A model generated the notes under the pieces. The model saw only the letters and a list, made by a program, of their open reading frames with translations, was not told the DNA's origin and ran no database searches. A stretch of 64,000 nucleotides of DNA from Agrobacterium vitis (GTDB lineage: Bacteria; Pseudomonadota; Alphaproteobacteria; Rhizobiales; Rhizobiaceae): positions 2,175,001-2,239,000 of the forward strand of contig NZ_JACXXJ020000005.1 in NCBI RefSeq assembly GCF_014926405.1, in the 5' to 3' direction. Of the stretch, positions 43,726-54,766 are shown in pieces. The position numbers and the translations under genes are program-made. Positions within the stretch are counted from its first letter, which is position 1. Each line of letters begins with the position of its first letter.

Positions 43726-45127
43726 CAATTCGGCTGCAAGGCGGGATGGTTTGCTCCACCGACACGCAGGGTTTGGAAACTGTTGAAATAGTCGCGGTCA
43801 TCACCCTGGTTTGCCCCGACGATCAGCACAACGTCTTCGGGACTCAGCAATGTGCCGTCATTGACCTCTTTCAAATCGTGCAGCGCAGAAGACGGCACCT
43901 GCCAGTCAACCTTGGAAAGGTGAATACCGGAGACACCAGGCACCAGGTTCAGCGCCCTTGCCACCCAAGGGTCATCATGGACGGCAATGACCTGCTGCTG
44001 AACGGACGCCGACGCGACCAGGCCCACAGCGTAGCCGCTGCGCGAAACGACGACGATCTTGTCCACCGGCAGAGTGGAGATGAGGGCCTTTCAGCGCGTG
44101 CGATCTCATGTTTGGGGCCATCTTGGGGCGCTGACGTGGAGATATAGGTCTGGGAAATGGCTGCGATATTCCTTAACCGCCCGACGGCCTCGACCGGATA
44201 GCGCCCGACTGCCGTTTCGCCTGATAGCATCAACAGGCTAGCACCATCGATGACGGCGTTGGTGATATCTCCGATTTCCGCCTTTGTCGGATAGGGGTTA
44301 TCGATCATCGAATGCAGCAATTCCGTCGCGACAATCACAGGCTTGCCATGCGCATTTGCTGTTGTGATAATCCGCTTCTGAAACACGGAAACGCTATCGA
44401 CATTGGTTTCCACGGAAAGGTCGCCGCGGTCGATCATGATAACGTCAGCAGCGCCGACAATGTCCTCCAGGTTATCAAGACCACCCTGATTCTCGACCTT
44501 GGCGACGATGCGAGGTGCCCGACCGCCGATCAGCCCACGGATGGCATCGACATGTTCGGCGCTTTCCACAAAGCTGATCCCGAGATAATCGACCCTGTTG
44601 TCTCTGGCGAAATCGACCATCGTGCGGTCGTTTGATGTAATGAGTTCCCGTCCGAGAGAGACCTCAGGCACGTTAATGCCCTTCCGGCTCCGCAATGTAC
44701 CATCGCCACCGGCACGCACATGAATGTCTCTCCCGTCAATCCTCTCAACCTGGAAGGACAATGTTCCGTCGTCAGCATAGAGCCGAATGCCGGGAGCCAG
44801 TTGCTCATGCAGGCCATCGAAATTCACCGGTACTTTTTCAGTACCGTCATGGCTGATATCTGTCGTCAGGATCAGGATCTCGCCTTCCTTGAAGCTTGGC
44901 TCGTGGGCGAGCTGGATCGTTCTGATCTTGCGCCCCGGAATGTCGAGCAAGACCGGAACACCGGGAACGGCTTTACGGATCAGGCGAATGGTTTGCCTGT
45001 GCCAATCAAGATTGCCATGAGAGCCATTCAGCCGTGCAACGGTCATTCCGGCCTCTCTCAGTGCTTGCAGAGTGGTGAAATTGGCCGAGACCGGACCAAT
45101 GGTTGCAATAATACCTATAGACGCCAT
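43725..45127 (-). pseudogene. Pyruvate kinase-like gene with a frameshift
   Basis: The N-terminal and central parts are pyruvate kinase: IGIIATIGPVSANFTTLQALREAGMTVARLNGSHG (substrate-binding Asn and Arg), TIQLAHEP, VAKVENQGG and IMIDRGDLSVE (usual MVARGDLGVE). Reading continues to TNAVIDGASLLMLSGETAVGRYPVEAV, then frame is lost near 44089-44091, a run of three T (A on the coding strand). The C-terminal domain continues in the next frame as DKIVVVSRSGYAVGLV to the stop at 43725. One missing base accounts for it: the span is 1403 bases, one short of a multiple of three. Repaired length would be about 467 residues. It may be a dead gene or a sequencing error. Confidence 0.8.
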
Positions 45128-45160
45128 GAGAGGTCTCCGAATGAAGCGGTTATGTGAAAT

Positions 45161-46438
45161 TTAAAGGGTTCCTTCCAGCGCGGCATCGCCAACGGTGGAG
45201 GTCTTTGCGTAGTCAGCCCGGTAGCGGAGAACAAGCTCTGTCACGGGTGCAGTGATAATCGACGCGACAACGAATGCCGAGAAGGCGTTTACATTGATGA
45301 GGTTCATCGAATAGGCGACGGTGGCGAGCACGAGCCCCGGACCGCCGCGCGTGTTGAACACGACCCCATTGAGGAAGGACTGCCGGGCATTTTTCGACAT
45401 CAGGAAATGGGTGACGGTAACGGAAGTTATCTTCAGTGCGGATGACCAGAGCAGGAAGACGGCAATATCGTAGATCGATATAGCATTATCGAAAACCAGG
45501 CCTCGCCCAACAAGGATGAAATACGCTGGAATGAAAACCCAATGCGCCAGCTTTGCGAGGAACGGCATGCTGCGCTCGGCGATAGACTTTGCTCTCCCCA
45601 GACACAATCCTGCAATCAGCATCCCCAGCAAGAGACCTGCACCCAAGGAGGCAGACGTCAGAGCGGCGGCCAGGGAGACGGCGACGATGAAAGCAATGCC
45701 GATTTGCCCGCTCTCATGCCGTTGCGCCCATGTGTCATAGAGTTTGACAAGGGAGAAGGTTACCAGAAACAGAGCGCCAGCCGCAGTCAACGTCATGACC
45801 AAGCTTGTCAAAACCGGCAGAAGGTCGAATTGTGATTGCGTTCGCAGCACGTCGGAAATGGGAAATACCGCCCAAATCAGAATATCCAGCAAACAGGCCG
45901 ACAAGAGGACCGTCGATGAAAAGGTGGTCCCGATCATTTTGAGATCGATGAAGATTTTCGTCAAAAAGGGTACAGACGTAACGATGACCGCCAAAGCAAG
46001 CACAAGGATCGTTGCTCTTTCCTCACCGACCGTTTGAGACGGAAACGTCAGTCCCGGCGCAATGCGCAAAACGATGTGGGACGTCGAGAGCGCCAGAAGA
46101 AGGGCCGCGAACGTACCCGCCATGTAGGAGGTCAAAGATTTGAGATCGACTTGCTTTTCCGCACTCCGGATATTCGAGAAGGACGTAACAATCAAAAAAC
46201 CGAGAGCGACGTTACTGAGGGCATAAATCTCACCAATCCGCGCACCTACCCGATGAAGCTCAAACCAACCTTCAACATTGAGGGAATATGGCCCAAGAAA
46301 AATACCGAATATAATATATAATATAATTTTTGGTATTTTTGTATTAAATAATTTTGCATTGAAAAATATAAACGCAAAAAATGACATAATCAAAATCAAA
46401 GAACAATATATAATTGATTCAACGTTCGTAATATACAT
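45161..46438 (-). CDS. Cation/proton antiporter (CPA2-like)
   Basis: 425 residues with 12 or 13 membrane helices, of the Na+/H+ or K+/H+ exchanger family: ILYIIFGIFLGPYSLN near the N-terminus, an ASLGAGLLLGMLIAGLC core, and TRGGPGLVLATVAYSMNLI near 352, comparable to the conserved helix of KefB-like exchangers. No TrkA-N domain follows. It starts a presumed operon: the pyruvate-kinase-like gene begins 33 bases downstream. Confidence 0.88.
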   Translation of the reverse strand: MYITNVESIIYCSLILIMSFFAFIFFNAKLFNTKIPKIILYIIFGIFLGPYSLNVEGWFELHRVGARIGEIYALSNVALGFLIVTSFSNIRSAEKQVDLKSLTSYMAGTFAALLLALSTSHIVLRIAPGLTFPSQTVGEERATILVLALAVIVTSVPFLTKIFIDLKMIGTTFSSTVLLSACLLDILIWAVFPISDVLRTQSQFDLLPVLTSLVMTLTAAGALFLVTFSLVKLYDTWAQRHESGQIGIAFIVAVSLAAALTSASLGAGLLLGMLIAGLCLGRAKSIAERSMPFLAKLAHWVFIPAYFILVGRGLVFDNAISIYDIAVFLLWSSALKITSVTVTHFLMSKNARQSFLNGVVFNTRGGPGLVLATVAYSMNLINVNAFSAFVVASIITAPVTELVLRYRADYAKTSTVGDAALEGTL

Positions 46439-46975
46439 GGATCTTCCTATATTAAATAAAAAGAACCCCTTATATATGAATCTACGCGGGCCATTTTATT
46501 TTCATGACCTATCTTTTCGTAGTCAATTATCTTGATGGATCTTCAATTGTGACAGTTTCATGACAAAATATATCGATATTGTTCATTAAAAATGAAGCTG
46601 TTTCATGCTAAAATTTCCACCCGAAACAGGCAATAATTCCACCAAATAGCGATTGATTGACTTAATTTTCTACAATAGATTGCATTAGATAATGTTCATC
46701 AACACACACACCCTGGTTAGAGACCGGTGGCTTATTCATCGGGCGATGAAAATCCTGTCATTTGGAGCGAAACCAACGATATCGATCGTTCAGGACAAAC
46801 TCTGTCTTTTTGTGACTGCATAATTTTCTCCAGCGAACCTCTGTGCGCCATATCTGGCGAACGGCGCTGTCGTATATCGCCGATTGCCGAAACCGGTTCC
46901 GTTTTCCTGGGAAGCTGTCCCTGCCAGCCAGCCTCCCCCTGACACCCAATGACACCCTCCTTTGGCGAGCATACC
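46439..46975. other. AT-rich region upstream of the antiporter operon
   Basis: 537 bases between the end of the HerA-like gene and the start of the antiporter gene, both on the minus strand. The part near the antiporter (46439-46730) is strongly AT-rich and must hold its promoter. An open frame at 46727-46942 is not credible by composition. No RNA gene recognised. Confidence 0.6.
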
Positions 46976-48547
46976 CTACCGCTTCAAACTCCCCAAAATC
47001 CCCCGAACCAGCGCCCGGCCGAGCTGGTTGGCGACTTGGCTGGCGAGTGAGCGGGCGGCGCTTTTCATTGCTGCCTCGATCACCGTTTGGCGTTGGCGGC
47101 CGGGGGGTGCGGTGCGGTCAGGCGCTTGGCGGGTGGTGGTGGTTTTTTGCTCTGGTGCTTCATCGCCAAAGCCCGGCAGTTTCCAGCGGCTGGCGGCGCT
47201 GCTGTCCTCGGCGCTATCATCGGCTCCGCTGTGGCCTGCGGCTTTTTCGGCCCGTTCCGCCAGGATTTCGAAGGCCGAGTGCCGGTCGATGGTGCGGTCA
47301 TAGAGGTTCGCCATGGGGCTGGCGCCGATGATTGTCGCCCGTTCGCTTTCGGTCAGCGGGCCGATGCGGGCGGAGGGCGGGCGGATCAGGGTGCGCTCGA
47401 CCATCGAAGGCACGCCTTTGCCCTGAAGGGTCGAGACCAGCGCTTCACCGGTGCCGAGTGCCGTAATCGCCTCTTCGCAGGAAAAGGCCGGATTGGGCCG
47501 GAAGGTTTCGGCGGCGGTCTTCACCGCCTTCTGTTCGCGGGGCGTATAGGCCCGCAATGCGTGCTGCACCCGGTTGCCCAATTGCGCCAGAATGGTTTCC
47601 GGCACATCCAGCGGATTTTGCGTGACAAAATAAACGCCGACGCCTTTGGAGCGGATCAGCCGCACCACTTGCTCGACCCGCTCGACGAGAACGCTTGGCG
47701 CATCGCGAAACAGCAGATGCGCCTCATCGAAGAAGAACACCAGTTTGGGCTGGGCGAGATCGCCAACCTCAGGCAGTTCCTCGAACAGTTCCGAAAGCAA
47801 CCAGAGCAGGAACGTGGCATAAAGCCGTGGGTTCATCATCAGCCGGTCGGCGGCCAGCACCGAAATCGTCCCTCGCCCATCCGGCGCGACCCGCATAATA
47901 TCCTGGATAGACAGCGCCGGTTCACCAAAGAACTGGTCCGCGCCCTGGCTTTCCAGCAGCAGCAGCGCCCGTTGCAGCGAGCCGACCGAGGACTTCGACA
48001 CCAGCCCGAATTGGCCCGATAGTTCACTGGAATTTTCCGCCATATAGGTCAGCAGCGCCTGCAAATCCTTGAGATCCAGCAGCGCCAGCCCGCCCTTATC
48101 GGCGATTTTGAAGGCAATGTTCAGCACGCCCTCCTGGGCTTCCGAGGCCTCCATCAGCCGGGCCAGCAGAAGCGGTCCCATTTCGGCGATGGTGGTGCGG
48201 ACCCTATGGCCTTTTTCGCCGTAGAGATCCCAGAAGGTGACCGGAAATTCCGCGAAGGGATAGGGCGAAAGCCCGATCTCCTCAGCGCGCTTGATCAGGA
48301 AATCCTTGGCCTCCCCCGGCGCGGCGATGCCCGACAGATCACCTTTGATGTCGGCGCAGAACACCGGAACACCGGCACTGGCGAACCCTTCGGCCAGGAT
48401 TTGCAGCGTCACGGTCTTGCCGGTGCCGGTGGCGCCGGTGATGAGGCCGTGGCGGTTGGCAAGTTTCAGATCCAGATATTCCGGTGCGTTAAACGCATCA
48501 TCCGGCTTGCGGCTGGCCCCGAGAAACAATTTTCCATCTTCAAGCAT
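46976..48547 (-). CDS. HerA-like ATPase of the DUF853/YjgR type
   Basis: 523 residues from the ATG at 48547 (the frame is open to 48568). Walker A GATGTGKTV near residue 38 and Walker B LVFFFDEAHLLF near 275 with the neighbouring VYFVTQNPLDVP. Arrangement matches YjgR, a HerA/FtsK-type ATPase of unknown cellular role in proteobacteria. The C-terminal 120 residues are Ala/Arg-rich and disordered-like. It stands alone; the divergent gene at 48837 is 289 bases away. Confidence 0.88.
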   Translation of the reverse strand: MLEDGKLFLGASRKPDDAFNAPEYLDLKLANRHGLITGATGTGKTVTLQILAEGFASAGVPVFCADIKGDLSGIAAPGEAKDFLIKRAEEIGLSPYPFAEFPVTFWDLYGEKGHRVRTTIAEMGPLLLARLMEASEAQEGVLNIAFKIADKGGLALLDLKDLQALLTYMAENSSELSGQFGLVSKSSVGSLQRALLLLESQGADQFFGEPALSIQDIMRVAPDGRGTISVLAADRLMMNPRLYATFLLWLLSELFEELPEVGDLAQPKLVFFFDEAHLLFRDAPSVLVERVEQVVRLIRSKGVGVYFVTQNPLDVPETILAQLGNRVQHALRAYTPREQKAVKTAAETFRPNPAFSCEEAITALGTGEALVSTLQGKGVPSMVERTLIRPPSARIGPLTESERATIIGASPMANLYDRTIDRHSAFEILAERAEKAAGHSGADDSAEDSSAASRWKLPGFGDEAPEQKTTTTRQAPDRTAPPGRQRQTVIEAAMKSAARSLASQVANQLGRALVRGILGSLKR

Positions 48548-48836
48548 CGCGTCACATCCCCTCGACACGCTCCCACAAAGCCATCCCGGCGCATGTTATC
48601 AAACACATAAGCGCTGCATGGTCTTGTCCTTCAATCGGTTTCGACTGAAGGACGTGTACAATCGCCGAATGCCCCTTCGGTCATGCACTTGTTGTTCTTA
48701 GCAGAATATGGAACATCCTCAACTCCGTCAGCGGTTTCACACGGCTTTGAGCAGATTGAAGGCGCTTGCCGCTTGAGTTTGCGGCCTGAGTAAATTACGT
48801 TGACGTGAACGTCAAAAAACCTTTGAGGAGCATCCC

Positions 48837-49226
48837 ATGAGCGAATTGGTCACCCGCATTTCCGACAATGTCGGCATCGCCCCGGACACGGCGGAAAAGG
48901 CGCTTGGCATGATGCTGGGCTTTTTGCAGCGCGAAGCCGATGACGGCGCGGTTGCCCGGATGATCGAAGCCATGCCCGGTGCGCCGGAACTGGTGGCTAT
49001 GCACAACGGCGAAGGCAAAACCGGCGGCCTGCTGGGCGGCCTGATGAGCGCCATCGGCGGCGGCGGCATCATGGGTCTCGGTCAGCAATTGATGAGCCTT
49101 GGGCTTGGCATGGGCGAAATTTCGGCCCTTGCCAAGGAAACCATGGCCATTGCCCGCGAACATGCCGGTGACGAAGTCGTGGACAAGGTCGTGGCATCCG
49201 TACCGGGTCTTAGCCAGTTCGTCTAA
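48837..49226 (+). CDS. Small helical protein, DUF2267/DUF2780-like
   Basis: 129 residues. An N-terminal helical half (LVTRISDNVGIAPDTAEKALGMMLGFLQREA) with the pattern of DUF2267/DUF2780-type proteins, a glycine-rich linker (GGLLGGLMSAIGGGGIMGLG, residues 63-82) and a C-terminal helix ending VPGLSQFV. The ATG has GAGGAG 7 bases upstream. Family level is uncertain and function unknown. Nothing suggests an operon. Confidence 0.65.
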   Translation: MSELVTRISDNVGIAPDTAEKALGMMLGFLQREADDGAVARMIEAMPGAPELVAMHNGEGKTGGLLGGLMSAIGGGGIMGLGQQLMSLGLGMGEISALAKETMAIAREHAGDEVVDKVVASVPGLSQFV

Positions 49227-49265
49227 GACGGACCAGTCAGACTCTCCTTTCAAATATTTCAAACC

Positions 49266-49308
49266 TTGCAAATATCTCAAGCACCTGATGCATTTGAGAT
49301 ATTTGCAA
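49266..49308. repeat. Perfect inverted repeat upstream of a chemoreceptor
   Basis: TTGCAAATATCTCAA and its exact complement (15-base arms) separated by 13 bases. Flanking AACCTT and AAGGTT pairs may extend it. It lies in the 226-base gap before the next gene, without a U tract, so an operator or structured leader is as likely as a terminator. Confidence 0.6.
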
Positions 49309-49452
49309 TGCGTTGAAGGTTAGACGCAGGTATGCTTGCCATCCATGATGGCATTTCGGCAGGCTATTCGGATTTGAATACCGAATATTAGCATTTATTT
49401 AGAAAATCAAAGATACGGTTCCGTAGGCCTTACAACCAGTCGGAGTCATTTG

Positions 49453-51639
49453 ATGAAAATGCCAGTGCAATCGGTTTCAGCAAAGCTTCTGCTGGCAGCA
49501 GGGGTCGTGATAACGATCTCTCTGGGCGGCTTCTCGATTGTCGGCATATTTGCCACCAAAACGCAACTGAGCGACAATATTGTCGCCGTGGCGACGCAAA
49601 AGGCCGAGCTTGCCTCCAGGCAGGTAACGGCAGATATTACCAATGTGGTTTCCTCTGCGACCAGCGTCGCGGCCAGCCTGTCGGGACTGATTGAAAACGG
49701 CGCCGGCAGCCGCGCCGATGTCATCGCCGCGCTGAAAAACATTCCACCACAATATCCAAGCATGTTTGGCGCATGGATGACCGAATTGCCTGATGTCCCG
49801 GCGGACCTTAAACTGCAGGGCGCTGAGGGCACCAACAAACAAGGTCTGTTCACGGCCTATTGGACCAAGGACGATAGCGGCAAGCTGGGATTTTCCACCT
49901 GGGACATCAAAACCACCGATCAATGGTATGCCGAACCTCTGGCAACCGGCAAGAGCTTGATTACCCAGCCTTATATCTCGACCACCGGTCAGTTGCTGAC
50001 ATCGATATCCTTGCCGGTAAGGGTGAATGGCAAGATTGTCGGTCTGGCGGGCGTCGATATCAAGCTGGACGATCTCGCCGCGACAATCAGCGCTTTGCGG
50101 CCCTTCGAGGATGGCCGCATCATGCTGCTGGCCGATAACGGCAAATGGCTCGTTAATACCGACAAGTCCCTGATGATGAAGGACTATGCCGATACCGGGG
50201 CCGCCGAGGTCAAGGCGGCGCTTGCCGATGGCAAGACGCGTATCATCCATGGCCTGCCGGATGGCGCGACACGGATTGTCTTTCCCTTTACAAGCCCCGG
50301 CATGAACAAGATCTGGGCCACGGTGCTGGACATTCCGGAAAAGACCTTCACAGGCCCGATCAAGGAACAGATCATCGCCATATCCTCCAGTTGTCTGATC
50401 ATGCTGACGATCGGTCTTTGCCTGATTTACTTTGTCTCGACGCTGATCGTACGCCGCCCATTGGCAAATGTGGTGGCAGGTGTGCGTGTGATGGCCGGTG
50501 GCGATTACAATAAACCGATTGCCGGAACGGAGCGTCACGACGAATTTGGCACCTTGGCGACAGCGCTCGACCAGTTCCGCCGCGAACTCTCCAATGGCCT
50601 GCGCGTGCAGCAGGAGCAGGATTCCCTGCGCAAAAGCGTGGAACAGGACCGGGAACGCCAGAGCGCGCTGGAAAAGGCCAAAGCCGAAGATTTGCTGCAA
50701 TTTGTCCAGCAGGTCCAGGCTGGCTTCAATGCCCTGGCTGCAGGCGATCTGACCGTGCGCATGCAGGACAATGTCGCACCGGAATTCGAATCCATCCGCC
50801 AGAATTTCAACACCTCGGTGGCAAGCCTTGAAGAAGCGATCGGCGCCGTTGTTCACGCAATCGGCACGATCCGGTCTGGTCTTGGCGAAATCTCGGCCGC
50901 CTCCAACGATCTGGCCCGGCGCACCGAACAGCAGGCCGCATCGCTGGAAGAAACCATTGCAGCACTCGGCGATGTGTCACGCGCCATCGACGGCACAGCC
51001 GACGGGGCTGGCCGGGCGCAGACCGTCGTCACCGCCACCCGCGACAATGCCGCCAAGGGCGGAGACATTGTCTCCCGCGCCATAGAGGCGATGACCGCCA
51101 TCCAGGGCTCATCCGAAAAGATCGGCAATATCATCGGCGTCATCGACGAAATTGCCTTCCAGACCAATCTTCTGGCCCTGAATGCCGGGGTAGAAGCGGC
51201 CCGCGCCGGGGAATCCGGCAAGGGTTTTGCCGTGGTGGCGCAGGAAGTGCGCGAACTCGCCCAGCGCTCCGCCAATGCGGCCCGCGAAATCAAGGCGCTG
51301 ATCTCCACCTCCAGCGCCCAGGTTGAAACCGGGGTCCATCTCGTCAGCGCCTCGGGGACCTCGTTGCAACAGATTGTCGACCAGGTCGCCAATATGAGTT
51401 CGACAATCACAGACATTGCCAATTCGGCCCGCGAACAGGCTACATCGCTGCGCGAAGTGACGAATGCGGGCGATGTCATGGACAAGGTCACCCAGCAGAA
51501 TGCCGCCATGGTGGAAGAAACCACCGCCGCAGCCCAGAACCTTGCCCAGGAAACCGAAAACCTTGCTCATATGGTCCGGCGTTTCCGGACCAACGGCACC
51601 AATTCCGACCAGTCGCCGCGCTACGCCAGGGCGTCGTAA
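49453..51639 (+). CDS. Methyl-accepting chemotaxis protein with Cache sensor
   Basis: 728 residues: a membrane segment (10-30), a dCache-type periplasmic sensor with [30 protein letters not shown] and [11 protein letters not shown], a second membrane segment near 315-335, HAMP, and a methyl-accepting domain with [33 protein letters not shown] near 570. Start at 49453 follows CGGAG by 7 bases. Closely similar in length and sequence to the next gene. Ligands of Cache receptors are often amino acids or organic acids; not predictable here. Confidence 0.92.
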   Translation: MKMPVQSVSAKLLLAAGVVITISLGGFSIVGIFATKTQLSDNIVAVATQKAELASRQVTADITNVVSSATSVAASLSGLIENGAGSRADVIAALKNIPPQYPSMFGAWMTELPDVPADLKLQGAEGTNKQGLFTAYWTKDDSGKLGFSTWDIKTTDQWYAEPLATGKSLITQPYISTTGQLLTSISLPVRVNGKIVGLAGVDIKLDDLAATISALRPFEDGRIMLLADNGKWLVNTDKSLMMKDYADTGAAEVKAALADGKTRIIHGLPDGATRIVFPFTSPGMNKIWATVLDIPEKTFTGPIKEQIIAISSSCLIMLTIGLCLIYFVSTLIVRRPLANVVAGVRVMAGGDYNKPIAGTERHDEFGTLATALDQFRRELSNGLRVQQEQDSLRKSVEQDRERQSALEKAKAEDLLQFVQQVQAGFNALAAGDLTVRMQDNVAPEFESIRQNFNTSVASLEEAIGAVVHAIGTIRSGLGEISAASNDLARRTEQQAASLEETIAALGDVSRAIDGTADGAGRAQTVVTATRDNAAKGGDIVSRAIEAMTAIQGSSEKIGNIIGVIDEIAFQTNLLALNAGVEAARAGESGKGFAVVAQEVRELAQRSANAAREIKALISTSSAQVETGVHLVSASGTSLQQIVDQVANMSSTITDIANSAREQATSLREVTNAGDVMDKVTQQNAAMVEETTAAAQNLAQETENLAHMVRRFRTNGTNSDQSPRYARAS

Positions 51640-51847
51640 GATTGGAATAGGGTATTCGTCCCTAAGGTAAGCAAATAGATGCCGCCGGATGACTCGGCGG
51701 CATTTCGCTTTCACGGTTTCGCGAGTGGAATAATTTTTTCACAAAAAAGGTGGGTGCGGTGCAGCAATGCAGGTCCGGCCTTAGACTTTCGTTAGAATCT
51801 CTATGCAACCTTAGCCTAAATTCGGCAAACCGAGGGGGTTGGTTGCG

Positions 51848-54034
51848 ATGAGTATGCAGGTAAGGACTGTTTCAGGAAAACTTATGCTGGCGGCAGGCGC
51901 CGCGATGGCGGCGCTGATTGCGTCCTATACGGCATTTAGCGGCTGGGAAACCAGCAAGCGTGTCAATGATCAGGTGGTGGCACTCGCCTCCGAAAAGGCG
52001 GCCTCGGTCGCCAATCAGGTAGCCGTGCAGATCACTGATGTCGTCTCCGCCGGAACCAGTGTGGCGGGCAGCCTGTCCGGCCTGATCGAAAACGGCTCAC
52101 GCAACCGCACCGACGTGATTGCGCTGTTGAAGGGCGTTCCGACCCATTACAAAACCATGTTCGGCGCCTGGATGACCGAAGTGCCGGAAGCCCCGCAGGA
52201 GCTGAAACTGCAAGGCACCGAGGGCAGCAACAAGGTCGGGATTTTTGCGGCCTACTGGACCAAGGATGATAGCGGTAACCTGGAATTCTCCACCTGGGTC
52301 ACGACCACCACCGATCAGTGGTATGCTGAGCCTCTGACCACAGGCAAAGGGCTTATTACCCAGCCCTATATCTCCACCACCGGTAAGCTTCTAACCTCGG
52401 TTTCGACCCCCGTCGTCGTCAAGGGCAAGATCATCGGTCTTGCTGGCGTTGACGTCCAACTGGGCGATCTTTCTGCCTCGATCAGCGCCATGACACCGTT
52501 TGACGGCGGCCGGGTGATGCTGGTGGCCGATAACGGTAACTGGCTGGTGCATCCCGACAAGGACACGCTGATGAAGCCGTACGGCGACACGGGTGCCTCC
52601 GATGTCAAGGCCGCCCTTGCCGATGGCAGGATGCGCATCATTCACGGCCTGCCGGATGGGGCGACGCGGCTGGTCTTTCCTTTCACGGCGCCGGGCATGA
52701 ACAAGACCTGGGCCGCCGTTCTCGATGTTCCCGCCAAAACCTTTTCCGAACCGGTCGTCGCGCAGGTGACCTCCACTGCCATCAGCGGGTTGATCCTGCT
52801 GGTCATTGCTCTGGTGATGATCTACGGCGTTTCCATCCTGATCGTACGCCGCCCGCTGGGCGACGTGGTGGAAGCCGTGCGCCGCATGGGTGGTGGTGAT
52901 TACCAGACGGACGTGACCGGCAAGACCCGCAGCGACGAATTCGGCATGCTGGCCTCGGCCCTCGACAGCTTCCGCCTTGATCTCGCCAATGGCCGGTCCG
53001 TGCAGTCGGAACAGGAAAAGCTCAGGGCCAGCGTCGAAAGCGACCGCGAGCGCCAGACGGCGCTGGAACTGGCCAAGGCGGAAGATCTGCGCCATTTCGT
53101 ACAGCAGGTCCAGGCGGGCTTCGACGCGCTGGCCGCAGGCGATCTGACCGTGCGGATGAACACCCATGTTGCACCGGAATTCGAGGCGATCCGCCAGAAT
53201 TTCAACACCTCGGTCGCAGCGCTTGAAGACGCGATGGGCTCGGTGGTTTCCACCGTCAGCACGATCCGTTCCGGCCTTGGCGAAATCTCCGCCGCCTCCA
53301 ACGATCTGGCACGCCGTACCGAACAGCAGGCCGCCTCGCTGGAAGAAACCATTGCCGCACTGGGCGATGTGTCGCGCGGCGTCAACGGCACCGCCGAAGG
53401 CGCAGGCCGCGCCCAACATGCCGTTACCGCCGCCCGTGACAATGCCGCCAAGGGTGGCGACATCGTCGCCCGGGCCGTGGAAGCGATGACGGCCATCCAG
53501 GGCTCATCGGAAAAGATCGGCAACATTATCGGCGTCATCGATGAGATCGCCTTCCAGACCAATCTTCTGGCCCTGAACGCCGGTGTGGAAGCTGCCCGCG
53601 CTGGTGAAGCCGGTAAGGGCTTTGCGGTGGTTGCCCAGGAAGTGCGCGAACTCGCCCAGCGTTCGGCCAATGCCGCCAAGGAGATCAAGGCACTGATTTC
53701 CACCTCCAGTGCGCAAGTCGAGACCGGCGTCGGCCTCGTCACCGCATCCGGCACATCGCTGAAGGAAATCGTTGAGCAGGTGGTCGAGATGAGCACCACC
53801 ATCACCGACATCGCCAACGCCGCCCGTGAACAGGCGACCTCGCTGCGCGAAGTCACCGCCGCTGGCGACCAGATGGACAAGGTCACCCAACAGAACGCCG
53901 CCATGGTGGAACAAACCACCGCAGCGGCCCAGAGCCTCACCCAGGAAACCGAACACCTCGCCCAGATGGTCCAGCGCTTCCGCACCAATGCCGGAAGCTA
54001 TGGCCAGCAGCAACGCTATGCGATGGCGTCTTGA
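51848..54034 (+). CDS. Methyl-accepting chemotaxis protein with Cache sensor (paralogue)
   Basis: 728 residues, the same as the previous gene, which it matches along its whole length. Sensor segments [17 protein letters not shown] and [11 protein letters not shown] and the [27 protein letters not shown] tip align position by position. A GAGGGGG site precedes the ATG at 51848. It probably arose by tandem duplication. Differences concentrate in the sensor half (for example [21 protein letters not shown] versus [21 protein letters not shown]), fitting ligand divergence. Confidence 0.92.
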   Translation: MSMQVRTVSGKLMLAAGAAMAALIASYTAFSGWETSKRVNDQVVALASEKAASVANQVAVQITDVVSAGTSVAGSLSGLIENGSRNRTDVIALLKGVPTHYKTMFGAWMTEVPEAPQELKLQGTEGSNKVGIFAAYWTKDDSGNLEFSTWVTTTTDQWYAEPLTTGKGLITQPYISTTGKLLTSVSTPVVVKGKIIGLAGVDVQLGDLSASISAMTPFDGGRVMLVADNGNWLVHPDKDTLMKPYGDTGASDVKAALADGRMRIIHGLPDGATRLVFPFTAPGMNKTWAAVLDVPAKTFSEPVVAQVTSTAISGLILLVIALVMIYGVSILIVRRPLGDVVEAVRRMGGGDYQTDVTGKTRSDEFGMLASALDSFRLDLANGRSVQSEQEKLRASVESDRERQTALELAKAEDLRHFVQQVQAGFDALAAGDLTVRMNTHVAPEFEAIRQNFNTSVAALEDAMGSVVSTVSTIRSGLGEISAASNDLARRTEQQAASLEETIAALGDVSRGVNGTAEGAGRAQHAVTAARDNAAKGGDIVARAVEAMTAIQGSSEKIGNIIGVIDEIAFQTNLLALNAGVEAARAGEAGKGFAVVAQEVRELAQRSANAAKEIKALISTSSAQVETGVGLVTASGTSLKEIVEQVVEMSTTITDIANAAREQATSLREVTAAGDQMDKVTQQNAAMVEQTTAAAQSLTQETEHLAQMVQRFRTNAGSYGQQQRYAMAS

Positions 54035-54199
54035 GGTGAGGAATGATGTAGGGGGGTGGCTGCGCTGCCCCCTGCCCTCTTTGCGTCACGCACGATATTG
54101 AAGTGATAAAGGGCGCGCAAATCTCTCAACTTGCGCTTGTTGCATGCGCATAATCGGTGTAGCCATCCGGCATTTGCGACAGGTTCAGAGAGGCCGAAA

Positions 54200-54736
54200 A
54201 TGACCGGAAATGCGCCCTCCCCATTGGCGGAACTCGCCAGACAAATAGCAGCCACGGCGACCCTTGAGGGCGAATTCGTGTTGCGCTCCGGCCAGGTCTC
54301 CAACCGTTACTTCGATAAATATCGCTTCGAGGGAAACCCGGTTCTCTTGAGAGAACTGGCAAAGGCCATGGCTTCCCTGCTTCCACCGACGACCGAAATC
54401 CTTGCTGGTCTGGAACTCGGCGGCATTCCGCTTGTCACCGCAATTTCTTTGGAAACAGGACTTCCCGCCGCCTTTATCCGGAAGGAGGCAAAAGCCTATG
54501 GCACCTGTCGCGCCATAGAGGGACAGGACGTCAGAGGCCGCCGGATCACCTTCATAGAGGACGTGATCACCACAGGCGGCGCCGTCGCCGACGCGCATCG
54601 ATTGGCCTTGGCAGAGCAAGCAGACATTCTTGCCGTCGTTTGCGCAATCTGGCGGGGGAACGGCAGTCCTCATATCACAAACGCGCCCGACCTTCCGGTA
54701 TTGCCGGTTTTCACCGCCGCTGATCTGGAGAAGTGA
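54200..54736 (+). CDS. pyrE: Orotate phosphoribosyltransferase
   Basis: 178 residues from the ATG at 54200. The PRPP-binding motif ITFIEDVITTGGAVADA (near residues 116-132) and the FIRKEAKAYGTCRAIEG loop are those of OPRTase. It converts orotate and PRPP to OMP in pyrimidine synthesis, cytoplasm. The frame is open to 54131 but the extra residues are not needed. Its position near the quorum-sensing pair recalls the sinRI neighbourhood of Sinorhizobium, an impression, not a check. Confidence 0.9.
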   Translation: MTGNAPSPLAELARQIAATATLEGEFVLRSGQVSNRYFDKYRFEGNPVLLRELAKAMASLLPPTTEILAGLELGGIPLVTAISLETGLPAAFIRKEAKAYGTCRAIEGQDVRGRRITFIEDVITTGGAVADAHRLALAEQADILAVVCAIWRGNGSPHITNAPDLPVLPVFTAADLEK

Positions 54737-54766
54737 TCCAGGACCTTGGACCGGTCAAGGCCCGAT

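Noticed and set aside
46727..46942. 71-codon frame upstream of the antiporter
   Set aside because: Lies in a promoter-rich AT stretch with Cys/Ser/Pro-heavy composition; no partner or ribosome site.
47087..48022. 311-codon plus-strand frame inside the HerA-like gene
   Set aside because: Shadow of the ATPase, which has Walker A and B motifs in its own frame.
49477..50856. 459-codon minus-strand frame in the first Cache chemoreceptor
   Set aside because: Antisense to conserved sensor and HAMP; a similar shadow appears in the paralogue because both share the sequence.
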